A stretch of DNA of 64,000 nucleotides from Schistocerca nitens (GCF_023898315.1 NC_064621.1:134476521-134540520); one strand, 5' to 3'; positions 19,687 to 30,658 are shown, numbered from the stretch's first letter. Numbers and translations: made by a program. The notes: generated by a model from the sequence alone, not told the origin.

Positions 19687-20700
19687 AACACATTATACAA
19701 CACTGTTCACTGCCTACAGTAGAGCGACATTTCGCAGACCATGATTATTTGCACTTGCATAAAAATGTGCTCGGGTCATAAAGCAGTATCCGTGAGGCAA
19801 TGTTTTGTGGACAATATCATTCCTGGAACGGACTGGTCTGCCGCTCCATGCCACAGCTTCAAGCATCACTACCTTCTCTACTTTGGCTCTTGAGGGAAAA
19901 TAGAGTACCGTACCTCAGCACGCATTCAGGCACGTAACTGAAAGTTCCCCTAGCATGTTTAAGGGCTCATAAAGGCGAAGGAGGGACAGACGCCATATTA
20001 ATGTCCACAAATGGGTGTCCTGATACTTTTGATCAGATACTGTATGATCACAAACAACCGTGGAAAACGGCACTATTCTCAGAGTTAAGGCTCAACAAAA
20101 GGAGACTTCGAACCTCCACGTTAGACTACAGGCTCAGTATTGTGAATTTGCTCATTACTGAAAGTGGTACTTTAAGCCAACTAAATTATGAAGATCTTTT
20201 TAGTCGCTTCATTAGTGTGAAGTGTAGGTGCACACCAGTACTCAATAACGATATTTAAAGGTTTCATTTCAAGTGCGATTATCTGGAAAGGTATTGTATT
20301 TGAATTAAACGTAGGAAAAATTTGCTTGATTGATACGCCCCGTTTGTCCAAAAAGTTTCGAGACTGGATTAATAAAAAAAAATAAAATAAAAAACTGAGA
20401 AAAGATGATGGTGTCAGTGCTTCAGGTATTCTACACAGTTTACTCCCTCTTGAGTTTCACGCACAGAACATTCACACAACCGTGTGAGACTGTCAGCTAA
20501 GTCCTTCTTGGGGCTGTAGTTTTGTGGTAGGTGCTTATTGATAACAGTAAGTCTCTGCATCCGTAATGATTTGTCCTGAAAACAATTCTTCGTGTTTTGC
20601 ATTTCAATCAAGTCGCAGGTCGATTTTATTTCGGAGTCAGTATGTGAACATGGCGAATAGAAGAGGAAGTGTGCTGACTCCCCTAGTTCAGCGGTTCCGC
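19687..20700. other. No gene seen
   Basis: Around 20340-20370 a phrase resembling mariner ends (CAAAAAGTTTCGAGACTGG) and an A-rich stretch occur, but I could not find the matching inverted end or a transposase frame. The rest is unassigned. Confidence 0.35.
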
Positions 20701-21130
20701 CGCGAGATGTCAGTTGCTCCTCTTGTGACCTAGAGTGCCTAAGTAGAGGGAGAGAGTGGCGAATAGTGAGAGCGTCGCTAATTGGCTAAGAGCTGAGGGC
20801 GCCATGTTTTTACCAACCTGACGCTGACTTGGTACGAGAATAAATAAATACAGTGTGTGATTCTGTACCATTGGTTCTCTTCAACGCTTCGATCGCCAAT
20901 TCCATTGTACAATTATGTACAGGTTGTAATACTGTAATATTGAAGGACTTTTGCATGTTCTCTGTCGGTTCTATTTACGTAAATTACCTTACAGTCACTC
21001 TGTTGATCGGATCTATGACGATACTTTTAGAACTTCACAGTAATTTTAGAGGCAAAATTTTTATTTAAAGTGATTTACTGAGCGTCACTGATAATATTAA
21101 TTACAAAATCATCAAGGACAGTCAAGAGGA

Positions 21131-21268
21131 ATGTCTGGTTGCTGCGCTGTTGGGTGCAAAAACCAAAGTGAAGATGGATATATGACGCTCGTTTTCCTAA
21201 GAAATGAAGAAACTGTTAGAAAGTTTCTTTGTGTATCGAACAATCAATTTATTTCTATATGCTTATAA
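21131..21268 (+). pseudogene. THAP-like zinc finger N-terminus, truncated
   Basis: 45 codons starting MSGCCAVGCKNQSEDGY. The Cys-x4-Cys spacing near the start and the CKN phrase are typical of the THAP C2CH DNA-binding module, which is normally about 90 residues. The downstream Trp, Cys-x2-His and AVPTIF parts are missing before the stop. THAP modules occur in P-element-type transposases and in host proteins derived from them; context favours the transposon. Confidence 0.4.
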
Positions 21269-21362
21269 TGCCTATAAAACAAAATTAAAAAATTACAGAC
21301 TAACATTTTTACTGATACATTCCCTCCATGTAAGTAAAAGTATATGACCACTACAGAACTGA

Positions 21363-21441
21363 CAAGATGGCTTTGTAGCACAGGGGTAAAGTTTTAACTT
21401 TGTAATCCAAAGGTGGTGAGTTTGAATCCTGCCAAGTCCAG
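21363..21441 (+). other. tRNA-like sequence, weak
   Basis: GGCTTTGTAGCACAGGGG could be a D-arm side and GTGAGTTTGAATCCTGCC a T-arm side, with a nearly pairing acceptor (GGCTTTG/CAAGTCC). The anticodon arm can only be drawn with a five-base or irregular loop, so this is more likely a SINE head or pseudo-tRNA. Confidence 0.3.
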
Positions 21442-21998
21442 GTTTCTTTAAACGTTATTTTTTAGACTTTTAATGGTTCTAGAGTGACAATTCATGCTAC
21501 ACGACGTGTTTTAACATGTATACGGAACCCTTAGTCTACATACTTCCGACTGGCGACTCGCGCTTGGCTTTGTAGTCTTAGCTACTCACATTCCTGTCAA
21601 TTAAAATTATCGTGTGGATATGCAGTTACCTATTTTGAATTACTTTCTGCTTTTTCAGTAGAGTACCTAAGTATTGATATTTTTCCGATTTTCTGTGGTA
21701 TAGAGTTCCTAAAAGTGTGTACAGAATGACATGTTTTGCCAGCATAAGAAAATGTTATGAGATCGACACACGCTTAAAACCCATTATGGGGGACGGAAAG
21801 AGACAAGAGTTACCATTTTCAGCGATGAATAGCCGCACGGAAAAATCTGAAATAGCATCATGTACTCTGAGATACATTAAATGAAACTTCTTTTTCTCAT
21901 TAATCAGTTGTCAATGTTTATATAGCATCATAAAATACAGCTGTTGAAATTCGGCAGACATACACACTGCTTCACGATGCTTCCATTTGCTCACATAT

Positions 21999-22199
21999 CG
22001 GCCGCGGTGGTCTCGCGGTTCTAGGCGCGTAGTCCGGAACCGTGCGACTGCTGCGGTCACAGGTTCGAATCCTGCCTCGGGCATGGATGTGTGTGATGTC
22101 CTTAGGTTAGTTAGGTTTAAGTAGTTCTAAGTTCTAGGGGACTTATGACCACAGCAGTTGAGTTCCATAGTGCTCAGAGCCATTTGAACCATTTTTTTT
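21999..22199 (+). mobile_element. SINE family 1, full length
   Basis: Perfect 13-bp target duplication TTTGCTCACATAT at 21986-21998 and 22200-22212. Head GGCCGCGGTGGTCTCGCGG, box B GGTTCGAATCC, and a tail ending in TTTGAACCA plus a T run (read on plus). Confidence 0.92.
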
Positions 22200-22271
22200 T
22201 TTGCTCACATATTTCTTAGGCCTATATAAACATAGACGAATGGCATTTGTTTTAATCATGTACCGAGTATT

Positions 22272-22350
22272 GCCGGCCGGTGTGGCCGAGCGGTTCTAGG
22301 CGCGTCAGTCTTGAACCACGCGACCGCTCCGAGCCATTTGAACCAGTTTT
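22272..22350 (+). mobile_element. 79-bp internally deleted SINE family 1
   Basis: Only the first part of the tRNA head (through CGCGACCGCT) and the last 3' words (GAGCCATTTGAACC) remain, joined directly. A perfect 13-bp duplication TGTACCGAGTATT flanks it at 22259-22271 and 22351-22363. Box B and most of the tail are gone. The join falls at a GCT shared by both parents, suggesting template switching or a deletion after insertion. Confidence 0.9.
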
Positions 22351-22363
22351 TGTACCGAGTATT

Positions 22364-22738
22364 AAGCTAGAAGATCTGCTTTGATCTCATGGGTCAAACA
22401 CATGCCTTACTTTACTCGTGAAGTGGCTAGCTTTCTGCTTGCGTCGCTACCTAATTGCACGTCCCGCGCGCAATCTGGTAAAAAACATGGCGGCTACGCG
22501 CCGATTGGCCACTCTCTCCCTATATGGGCTCTCTACTGCGACCCACGGAAGTACATGTTACAACGGCAAAAGCAGCAGGCTGACTTACATTGTGGTTCAT
22601 ATTGAGCCACTGCGAAATTATGTGGAATACGCAGGGTTTTTTTAAATTATGTTTGCTGTTCCGAAACTGTGTCTTTTTGTTTCAAATATACTGCTAACGT
22701 TCGAATTTGGCTTACAAATGATGTTTACGAAAATTCAC
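22364..22738. other. No gene seen; includes right arm of the possible THAP element
   Basis: The stretch to about 22575 carries the inverted arm described for 20701-22575. No coding sequence seen. Confidence 0.4.
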
Positions 22739-22932
22739 TTTTTGTAAAAATTTGTGATAAGTTTCTATAGGACCAAACTGCTGACGTCATCGGTCCCTAA
22801 GCCTACATACTATTTAATCTAACTTCAACTAACTTACGCTAAGGGCGAAACACACACCCATGTCCAAGGAAGGACTCGAACCTCCGACGGGGACAGCCGC
22901 GTTAACCGTGCAAGGCGCCTTAGATCCCGCTG
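22739..22932 (-). mobile_element. SINE family 2
   Basis: Flanked by CGAAAATTCAC at 22728-22738 and 22933-22943. On the minus strand it has GGAGGTTCGAGTCCTTCC as box B, a GGACATGGGTGTGTG linker and a tail with AGGGACCGATGACGTCAGC, then an A-rich end. Confidence 0.85.
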
Positions 22933-22943
22933 CGAAAATTCAC

Positions 22944-24543
22944 GTTTATGTTCACAGTTTTCGCAGAGAAACAATAAAAGTTTTACAAGAATGTACCGGT
23001 AAACAAATTGCAACTCGTCCAAGTTTACTGACGGATGATCATAGGAACTCAGAGATCTTACGATACCAAGATAATGCCTCTGTCGGGAGAGAACTGAAAC
23101 TTCTTTTCCATAAGTTTAGGAATTTCTAAGGTACTACCTGTGCTTACGCTTAGTGGTTGGAGAGTTCATTTGGAAGTAAAGCTGTTACTTTTATCGGTGA
23201 GAATGCTTCTCCATTTCATTAACGTTGTGTGGGCCTCTGCGTTTTTGTACAAAGCTTCATTACGAAAATATAAGTGCGTCCACTAAATTGTTCATCTATA
23301 TAATGAATGATCCCAATGATTCGCTGTCTTCGAATCATATTGCTTTAAATTCCCCTAAGAATTTAATGCGCTTGGCTACTGAGCTACTGGAGTGCTAATT
23401 TTACGTTCATTCGTTGAAATGACGTCGGATGCAAGTGAGTGGCAGTTAACTTGTGGCAAACTTTCAATCCGTAAATTTCTGGGGAAGCATCTTGTCGATA
23501 AAAATTGTAATTGATGATGTCATCGTTAAAAAGTACATTAGTTTTATCATATCAGCTATTTCTTACGAAATTTATGACATGAATATCATCTGAAAATGCC
23601 CATATTCTTCTGGTTTCGTCAACTGCGTTTGATATAGAGAATTTTTTTTTTTTGCCAGTAATTCCTAGACACTGCCAGACCTTTTTATTTGGTTGTTTAC
23701 CATAAGAAGTGAATGCAACAATTCTAGTTCCGGCTTGCTTTAGCTGGATAATTACATGAATCAGTGTATGCTAGGCATTATCAGGAATGGCGTTGCGACT
23801 CGAATACACAAGAATAGGGTGAATACGGTTATGCAGCAGAGCGACAAACGTGAACACCAGAGCAATGACCTGCAAAGCTATTACTACAATCGTCTGAAGT
23901 ATAGTTACATAAACTGACGAAACCAACTTCCACGTAGCGTTATTGAAACGTAGTCTTTCCTGGAGGGTTACTTCATAAACAATCAGCTCACCTTTTTTTC
24001 GTTTTGTTCTTCCCGAAAACAATTCTTAATTGTTCTGCAGCCTCTGTGTTAATTCCAATTGAGCATTTGAGATCATTTACTAAATTCCGGAAGTGTGTTT
24101 CGGAAAGCTGTGGCAGCAATCCGTGCTTCAAACAATATCTATGTCCTGTGGGATACTAATTTTCAAGAGCACGCTATGCAGAATAAACTTCTTGTCACAT
24201 CATATATATTCTCTTGATGTGTTTAAATTCTCATTTCTTTACCGTAGTGGCAATTATGATTTCTTACTGAATTCGCAATGATCTAGGACATTTGACTGAG
24301 CTGTCTTAGGGTTTTCATGAGAGACTTGCTTTCACAGGAGATTGATTTCGGTATTTGCTGTTCCTAACATAATTACTTTTCCGTACGGTACCAATCCGTT
24401 CCCTACATTTTCCTCGACAGAAGAAACACTGTCAGACATCGCAACTGCGTCTTGTTTACCGTCTTCTTTTCACAGCTTATCTTTTGCGAGTGCTTTACTG
24501 GCGATTTTCTTCCGTGTAATATATTCGACAGATATTTCAGTAG
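22944..24543. other. No gene seen (1.6 kb)
   Basis: Unique-looking AT-moderate sequence. An 83-codon minus-strand frame at 23771-24022 has a hydrophobic stretch (VTILQTIVVIALQVIALVF), but nothing else supports a gene. Confidence 0.4.
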
Positions 24544-24744
24544 CCGGCCGGAGTAGCCGAGCGGTTAAAGGGGCTACAGTTTGGAACCGCACGACCGCTA
24601 CGGTCGCAGGTTCGAATCCTGCCTCGGGCATGGATGTGTGTGATGTCCTTAGGTTAGTTAGGTTTAAGTAGTTCTAAGTTCTAGGGGACTTATGACCACA
24701 GCAGTTGAGTCCCATAGTGCTCAGAGCCATTTGAACCATTTTTT
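24544..24744 (+). mobile_element. SINE family 1, full length
   Basis: 13-bp duplication AGATATTTCAGTA at 24531-24543 and 24745-24757. The head is the GCCGGCCGGAGTAGCCGAGC variant with GGTTAAAGG in the D loop, closer to a serine/leucine-type tRNA than most copies. Confidence 0.92.
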
Positions 24745-24757
24745 AGATATTTCAGTA

Positions 24758-25850
24758 AACTGGGAAGTATACGAGGAACCGCTGAGCCGCTCCTGGTTTA
24801 AGAGACCACCCTTGTCTTGTTTACTGATAATAAACAAGTCTGTTTTTGTTGTTCCTCACCGAATTGTGAATCGCAAACGAAACGACTGGGAGTCAAATTG
24901 TCTTTCGGAGGAAACGCTCTCACCCATTTTGAAATTCTATTTCGGTTATTGGAGACCTAAAAATAATTACCTTTAGTTTCTCTGTAGCCTAAAAAACAGT
25001 ACGCTGGAATGAAAAAATGGACTTTTTCGGTCTTTCTCTTCAATAAACACTATTAACTATGACTCTCAACACCTCTTTATCATCGCAGCCGTGAATTCGT
25101 CAACGTTCACTCACAATACCGTAAACAAACTCACAAAATAAGTGGAGACAGAAGCAACAAACGCCATCCTACTGCACATCAACTTGCGGCTCAAGCGACA
25201 GTGCTGCTCGTAGTTCGCGGGTACGCCACCTATCCTGTTACCTATGTTTACGCGTGGGAAGTCGGCACAGTTTCCCATGTACTCGCTGTGGTGTGAGGAG
25301 CAAACTTTGCATACTTGATTTAGAAATAATGCGCTAATGCGATTTGTGACACAAGAAGCTTGACGCACTACGGTCGCACGCCCACTACTTAGCACTGCCT
25401 GCTGGCAACTGACTGGTTGCATACCCATTTGTTGTTTGCCGTTGTTAGTTCAAGCTGCAGCCGTAGTTACTGCGCTGACGTCGGTGATACGACAGGAATG
25501 AAATCAGTCTCGGAACTTTTTAGACCGACAATGTATTCACTTTATTATCTTGCATTTGCGAAACACGCTGTTTATGTCATCATTCCTTGGGAAGGCATTC
25601 GGAATATTATTAATTCTTGTACTATTTCGGATTGCAGCTCTTCAACTGTTCTCAAGATACGTCGCTTGAAAGATTTTTAAAGCACTTTACACGCATATGT
25701 TTACTCCACAGTGTAAAGAGCATTAAAAATCTTTCAAGAAAGCGACAGACCGAGCGAATGGGGGGAAGACTGTCAGTCGAAACATCGGTACAACAGTTAA
25801 TAATATTCCAGATGCAGTATCGAAGAGGGATGGAACATTCGATGCGCCGG
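24758..25850. other. No gene seen
   Basis: No recognisable family. Short open frames on both strands have no motif. Confidence 0.4.
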
Positions 25851-25862
25851 GAAAATTTCAAG

Positions 25863-25992
25863 GCTGGCTCTGAGCACTATGGGACTTGACTGCTGTGGTC
25901 ATCAGTTTCCCACAACTTAGAACTACTTAAACCTAACTAACCTAAGGACATCACACCCATCCATGCCCGAGGCAGGGTTCGAACCTGCGACC
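25863..25992 (-). mobile_element. SINE family 1, 5' truncated
   Basis: 12-bp duplication GAAAATTTCAAG at 25851-25862 and 25993-26004. Read on minus, it begins in box B (GGTCGCAGGTTCGAACC) and runs to GAGCC; the first half of the tRNA head is absent, as expected from incomplete reverse transcription. Confidence 0.9.
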
Positions 25993-26004
25993 GAAAATTT
26001 CAAG

Positions 26005-26344
26005 AAACACATGTTTGTCATAGTTGCCATAATATAATAATAATATATTATTATATTTTAATAACATAACTTTTTCGTTTTTTAAAACTTAAGCCATTTA
26101 TTATACCCAAAATTTTCAGTAAAATGCTGCACGATTAAATAATAAAATATAACTGCTGGATTGCCTTTAATTCTAAAATCGTTCTAAAATGCTATTTTTG
26201 TGTGTTAGTTGTCACACATTTCCTCCTGGCAAGATACGCAACACAGGTTAAACCTAGCGGTTTACAAATCCTAGATAAGGCCCCGGCCAGGCGGTTGTGT
26301 GTCCTGGTTAATGTGCAGTTCAGGATGGTCCATGGTTTTCTTGT
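26005..26344. other. AT-rich hairpin near 26030-26065, otherwise nothing seen
   Basis: TAATATAATAATAATA followed by TATTATTATATTTTA forms an AT-rich inverted repeat. No gene recognised. Confidence 0.45.
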
Positions 26345-26580
26345 GCTGCATCGAGCGAGGTGGCGCAGTGGTTAGCACACTGGACTCGTATTCGGGAGGA
26401 CGACGGTTCAGTCCCGCGTGCGGCCATCCTGATTTAGGTTTTCCGTGATTGCCCTAAATTGCTTCAGGCAAATGCTGACATGGCTCCTTTCAAAGGGCAC
26501 GGCCGACTTCTTTCCCTAATCCGATGAGACCGATGACCTCGCGGCTTGGTCTCCTCCTTCAAATCAACCCAACCTTCTTG
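26345..26580 (+). mobile_element. SINE family 4 (tRNA-headed)
   Basis: Head GAGCGAGGTGGCGCAGTGG (box A) and GACGGTTCAGTCCCGC (box B, slightly worn). Tail: GATTTAGGTTTTCCGTGATT, CTAAATTGCTTCAGGCAAAT, GGGCACGGCCGACTTC, ATGAGACCGATGACCTCG. This is a different tail from families 1-3. Confidence 0.8.
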
Positions 26581-27030
26581 AACTGTCTTACGAGTGCTCC
26601 CTCTCAACACAGAGGGGTGAAGCCATACTGCCGAGGAGTAAGTTATGTAGAACGGTAGCTGACAACTTTCGCAACTACCTGCAATACGATCACAACCTTG
26701 GAAAAGTTGTTCTTGCGCTTCGAATCTTACGAGTCTGCCAAGCTGTTACTTTTATTAGCCTGCAGTTCATATCGTCAAATGAGTCGAGCAAGGTATAGCA
26801 CTCGGCGGTGCGTTGAAAAACGAAAGCAACCTCGTCGCTGATTCGCTGCGAACAGTACGACCTTATTCCAACAGCAAGCCTATAAAACAGCCTGTTCTAA
26901 AAACACGTAGTCCGTACAGACGAGCTCTAAACGACTGTGAACAAAAAAGGAAAAAGTGTGGGTTTCGAGACCGCCGGACGCGAAACAAGTTTTAATGCCG
27001 AACATCCGCGCAAGAACGAGACTCACCGCT
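26581..27030. other. No gene seen
   Basis: Unassigned sequence leading into the GC-rich island. Confidence 0.4.
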
Positions 27031-27640
27031 GGGGGGGGGGGGGGGGGGGGGCGGTGCGGGGGCGGCGGAGGCGGAGGCCGAGATGCGATCTTAACGGGGC
27101 GGCCCCGCGGCCGCCGAATGTGATATAATATTTTACTGAAAACTTTAACTGCTTTTCACTCCGCCGCCGTTTCTTATTGGCCATTGTTCGGCGCCGGGCT
27201 TTTTCGCTCTTGCGGCGAAAATAACCGAGCGACTGGTGGAAGGCCGATCGGTCCGGATTCCATACGGGCCGGCGCGGCGCGGCGCGGCGCGGCGCGGTAC
27301 AGTCGCTTCCGGAAGCGTGCCGCGTGGTGACCTCGCAGTTCTCAGAACTGCTTAGAATCTTCCACTGACTCATCGCTATACTCCTTTCAACGTAGGTTAA
27401 CACGAAGTAAACTTTACGTTACGTATTCCTCGGCGTTTTTTATTGCCTGATAGGTTTCTCGTCCGGCGAAAAGCATATCACCCTCTGTTGAGTACAGTTG
27501 TGTACGTGCGGCTGTTATGTTTTCGCGTCAGCCTCGCACCTCGCACATTGATCACAGCCGTCCTCACACGAGAGGAGGGAACTGACGCAGATGTAGACGG
27601 GGACGTTAAAACCAACGGCTCAAGCACGGCGCCCGACTAA
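27031..27640. promoter_or_regulatory. GC- and CpG-rich island, possible promoter
   Basis: Begins with a 21-G run (27031-27051) and contains GGCGG/GGAGG words, GCGGCCGC and a GGCGC pentamer repeat at about 27270-27297. CpG is frequent through about 27640, in clear contrast to its surroundings. Such islands can be unmethylated promoters, but no downstream exon is recognisable. It could equally be the edge of a GC-rich repeat. Confidence 0.3.
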
Positions 27641-27689
27641 TATGGGACTTGCTGGTTAACTTTATTTGCGACCCCAGCGATAAAGAGTT

Positions 27690-29230
27690 TGAAACCTTCC
27701 CGTCTTTTCTATATCTCTTTTGTTACACAACCTTCCCTTCTACAATAACCTATGAAACTTTCCCTTAGGATTCCTATCTCTTGCTTAATAATAACAAATG
27801 AAATCTTCCCTTTGCCCGCATCTCGTGGTCGTGCGGTAGCGTTCTCGCTTCCCACGCCCGGGTTCGATTCCCGGCGGGGTCAGGGATTTTCTCTGCCTCG
27901 TGATGGCTGGGTGTTGTGTGCTGTCCTTAGGTTAGTTAGGTTTAAGTAGTTCTAAGTTCTAGGGGACTGATGACCATAGATGTTAAGTCCCATAGTGCTC
28001 AGAGCCATTTTTTCTTCCCTTTGAAATTAATTCTCTTTCTCAATAATAATAAGTGCAATCTTCGCATACAAATTTAAATGCTGCTTATTAAAAATGATTT
28101 GCTGATTATTTCGACGAAACATAGAATGTGTCGTCGTCGTGGCCCTCAGTCGTTACCTGCAATAACCCAAAACTGTTCCTTACCTTTTTTACTGTTACTG
28201 GATCGCCATCTGCTACATCGAACTGCGACATAAATATACTTACTCTGTTTTACTATACTCTATTAGCTGCTGGTGGGCTGTCATAATTAAGTGGCTGTAT
28301 TTATTACCAAAGCTGACGTTATTCTTTAATAGCAAAGCTGACGTTATTCTTTAATTAATTTGACTGAAGTTACGTAATTCATAGTTAAACTTTTTCTTGA
28401 CAACAATAAAATTTTGCGAAGTTTTACGTTGATGGTTTTTGGGATGGATTATAATCAGTAATGCAATATTGCTGGCAAAAATTAATTATATTCAGAAAAC
28501 GATTCTTCAAATATTTTTTACTGTTGGTAATGAAATGATTTTACAAACGTTCAAATGGGACTTACTTTTTACAATAATATTACAACCAGCATTGCGCAAA
28601 CATAACTTCAGTAGTCATGAGCTTCTAAAAAAAATCAATAATATTAATTCCTCTTACGATAATAGTTAGGTGATGTCTCTGTACATCCGTTTATAATCTT
28701 TTGTAAATCATAGCTGGTGGCTGGCAGGCACACCGCTCCTCTCAACCTCTCGCTTCAGACCTGCTATCGACTCGCTTCACATCTCGCTTACTACTGACTT
28801 CCTACGAACGCTAAAGTGCGGTCTCTCCCGCCAACAATGCTTTCTGGTGCAGACAATCCCTGCTACCATTACAAAATGTATCAATGCGCGGTCTTTCCCG
28901 CTCTTTTCTTAAAATGTACCCATACGCGGTCTCTCCGACCCTTTTTAAAATGATATCAATATGCAGTCTCTCCCGCCAACAATACTTCGGTGCAGACATT
29001 CCCTGCTACCAGAATTATTTCCAAAATGACAAATATTAATTATTTCTACTTAATCCTATTAATAAAATGTAAACATCTTTCATAAATTGTAGTTTGACAA
29101 TAGACAATAGAAATACACACGTCTCACAAGTTGTCGGCTATATCTGACTCGCAAATCACACAGTTTTTTTACAGAAATGAACTGGAGTATATTTCCTACG
29201 TTAGTTCTGCTAAATCACACATTTCCTCCC
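27690..29230. repeat. LTR-like or other interspersed repeat, unresolved
   Basis: Begins TTTGAAACCTTCCCG and repeats CTTCCC-type words (27697, 27733, 27758, 27806). Around 28815-29015 the word GCGGTCTCTCCCGCC or close variants recurs four to five times, separated by 35-60 bp, with CAGACAATCCCTGCTACC twice. No coding content and no confirmed ends. A mosaic SINE (27815-28012) is inside. Confidence 0.4.
27815..28012 (+). mobile_element. Mosaic SINE: family 3 head on family 1 tail
   Basis: 11-bp duplication TCTTCCCTTTG at 27804-27814 and 28013-28023. The head CGTGGTCGTGCGGTAGCG and box B GGGTTCGATTCCCGG are family 3; after GGCTGGGTGTTGTGTG it switches to the family 1 tail (GTCCTTAGGTTAGTTAGG through CAGAGCC). 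Confidence 0.9.
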
Positions 29231-29322
29231 TCGTCAAATGCCAATCATGTTGTCCTGTCTATAGTACATGTACGAGGTGAAATCAAAAACTAACGGGAAT
29301 TGTTGTTTTTCTTAAAGTATCT

Positions 29323-29667
29323 TTATTTATTCATCATCATCAACTTTATACCCTTGAAAGGAATTCCACTCAGATGTAACTCACTTGTGCCAGCTCTTTT
29401 TCCAATCTTGGAGTCGCTTCTGGAACTCACTTTTCGTTTGGTGTGCAGCTCCTTCAGCGATTCTGTTTCTGTCTCATAAATGGTAGCCAAACGATGTACT
29501 GTCATGGTTCTTTTCGGCCTCGGGAATTGGAAGGGATCACAGAGGGCCATGTCCGGTGGCTGAGGCAACATAACGGTTTTGTTTTTTGCTAAAAAATCGC
29601 GAACAAGCGCCGAAGCGTGAGAGGGAGCACTGTCGTGATGCAGTTCCCACTTGCGGTTTTCCCACAT
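29323..29667 (-). pseudogene. Mariner transposase, C-terminal part
   Basis: Contains HHDSAPSHASALVRDFLAKN with the second catalytic D and PDMALCDPFQFP with the third D. The interval between the two is 31 residues rather than the 34 of a standard mariner, because about three residues are missing just before PDMA. With other changes this makes the catalytic core defective. Confidence 0.8.
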
Positions 29668-29817
29668 TTCTGGTCTTTTTCTTCGGATTGCTTAGAGCAG
29701 GTAGAATTCCTTATCCACATTATGACCGTAAGGCAGGGACTCATAATGCACTATCCCATATTAATCGAAGAAAACAGTGAGAAGAACCTCCATATGTGAT
29801 TGAAGTTGTAGAACTTT

Positions 29818-29980
29818 TTTCAAATGTTCAACTGTGTGTGAATCCCTACTGGACCAAACTGCTGACGTCATCGATTCCTAGACTTACACACTATTTAAAC
29901 TAACTTAAACTAACTTATGCTAAGATCAGCACACACACCCATGCCCCGAGGGAGGACTCGAACCTCCGGCGGGAGGGGAA
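29818..29980 (-). mobile_element. SINE family 2, 5' truncated
   Basis: Minus-strand box B GGAGGTTCGAGTCCTCCC, GGGGCATGGGTGTGTGTG linker and the tail with ATCGATGACGTCAGCAG, ending in ACATTTGAAAAA. It separates the N- and C-terminal parts of the mariner transposase. Confidence 0.8.
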
Positions 29981-30458
29981 TTTTTTTTCGGTCTTGGCTC
30001 CATTGGGACGATTGGGCCTTCGTTTCAACGTCATACACGTATATCCATGTTTCGTCACCTGTTATAACTTTCTTTAGAAGTCCTGGATCCTGGATCTTTG
30101 CCGACTTCATTCAGCAATTTCTGGGTGATGTCTGCGCGAAGTCGTTTGTGGTCGAAACTGGACAATTTCAGAACAAAGTTTTCTGCTACGCGTTTCATGC
30201 CCAAAACATCCGAAAAAATTGCTCGGCATAAGCCAAAGAGCATGCCGACATCATCAGCAACCTCTCTGATGGTGATTCGGCTATTTTCCAGTACTATTTT
30301 CTTAACTTCTGTCAGTAAGTTCTGTTGTCAGTAACAGCTGTGCTGTGGCGTCTAGATCGGTCGTTGTCTTTAACGAGCTCTCGTCCCCCTCGAAATGTTT
30401 ATACCAGTCGTAAACTCTTGTATTACTCATTGTAGATTCGCTAAAATCCACAGTCAGT
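29981..30458 (-). pseudogene. Mariner transposase, N-terminal and middle part
   Basis: Minus strand encodes VITGDETWIYVYDVETKAQ, the first catalytic D block, with the helix-turn-helix region upstream (about 30330-30110). Frames change several times (for example near 30250 and 30330). The segment lies between the two inserted SINEs. Confidence 0.75.
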
Positions 30459-30658
30459 GTCCGCAGCTCGTGGTCGTGCGGTAGCGTTCGCGCTTCCCGC
30501 GCCCGGGTTCGATTCCCGGCGGGGTCAGGAATTTTCTCTGCCTCGTGATGACTGGGTGTTGTGTGATGTCCTTAGGTTAGTTAAGTTTAAGTAGTTCTAA
30601 GTTCTAGGGGACTGATGACCATAGATGTTAAGTCCCATAGTGCTCAGAGCCATTTGAA
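30459..30658 (+). mobile_element. Mosaic SINE: family 3 head on family 1 tail
   Basis: 11-bp duplication CCACAGTCAGT at 30448-30458 and 30659-30669. Same joint as the copy at 27815, with GATGACTGGGTGTTGTGTGA followed by TGTCCTTAGGTTAG. Two independent insertions with the same joint mean the chimera is an established source family. Confidence 0.93.

Larger units (their letters stand above)
20701..22575 (+). mobile_element. Possible THAP-bearing DNA transposon relic
   Basis: The left edge (about 20735-20825: GGGAGAGAGTGGC, TAATTGGC, GGCGCCATGTTTTTACCA) is repeated in inverted form near 22470-22560 (GGTAAAAAACATGGCG, GATTGGCCACTCTCTCCC). A small THAP-like coding start lies between them. Two SINE1 copies (21999, 22272) have landed inside. 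Inverted arms plus THAP suggest P-like or Kolobok-like origin. I could not see the target duplication, so the limits are approximate. Confidence 0.4.

Noticed and set aside
20340-20660. Mariner copy
   Set aside because: A mariner-end-like phrase is present, but no matching inverted end and no D-containing transposase block were found.
23771-24022. Small membrane protein
   Set aside because: One hydrophobic stretch in an 83-codon frame without homology, context or splice evidence.
26030-26065. Transcription terminator or MITE
   Set aside because: Only an AT-rich inverted repeat with no T-run context, ends or target duplication.
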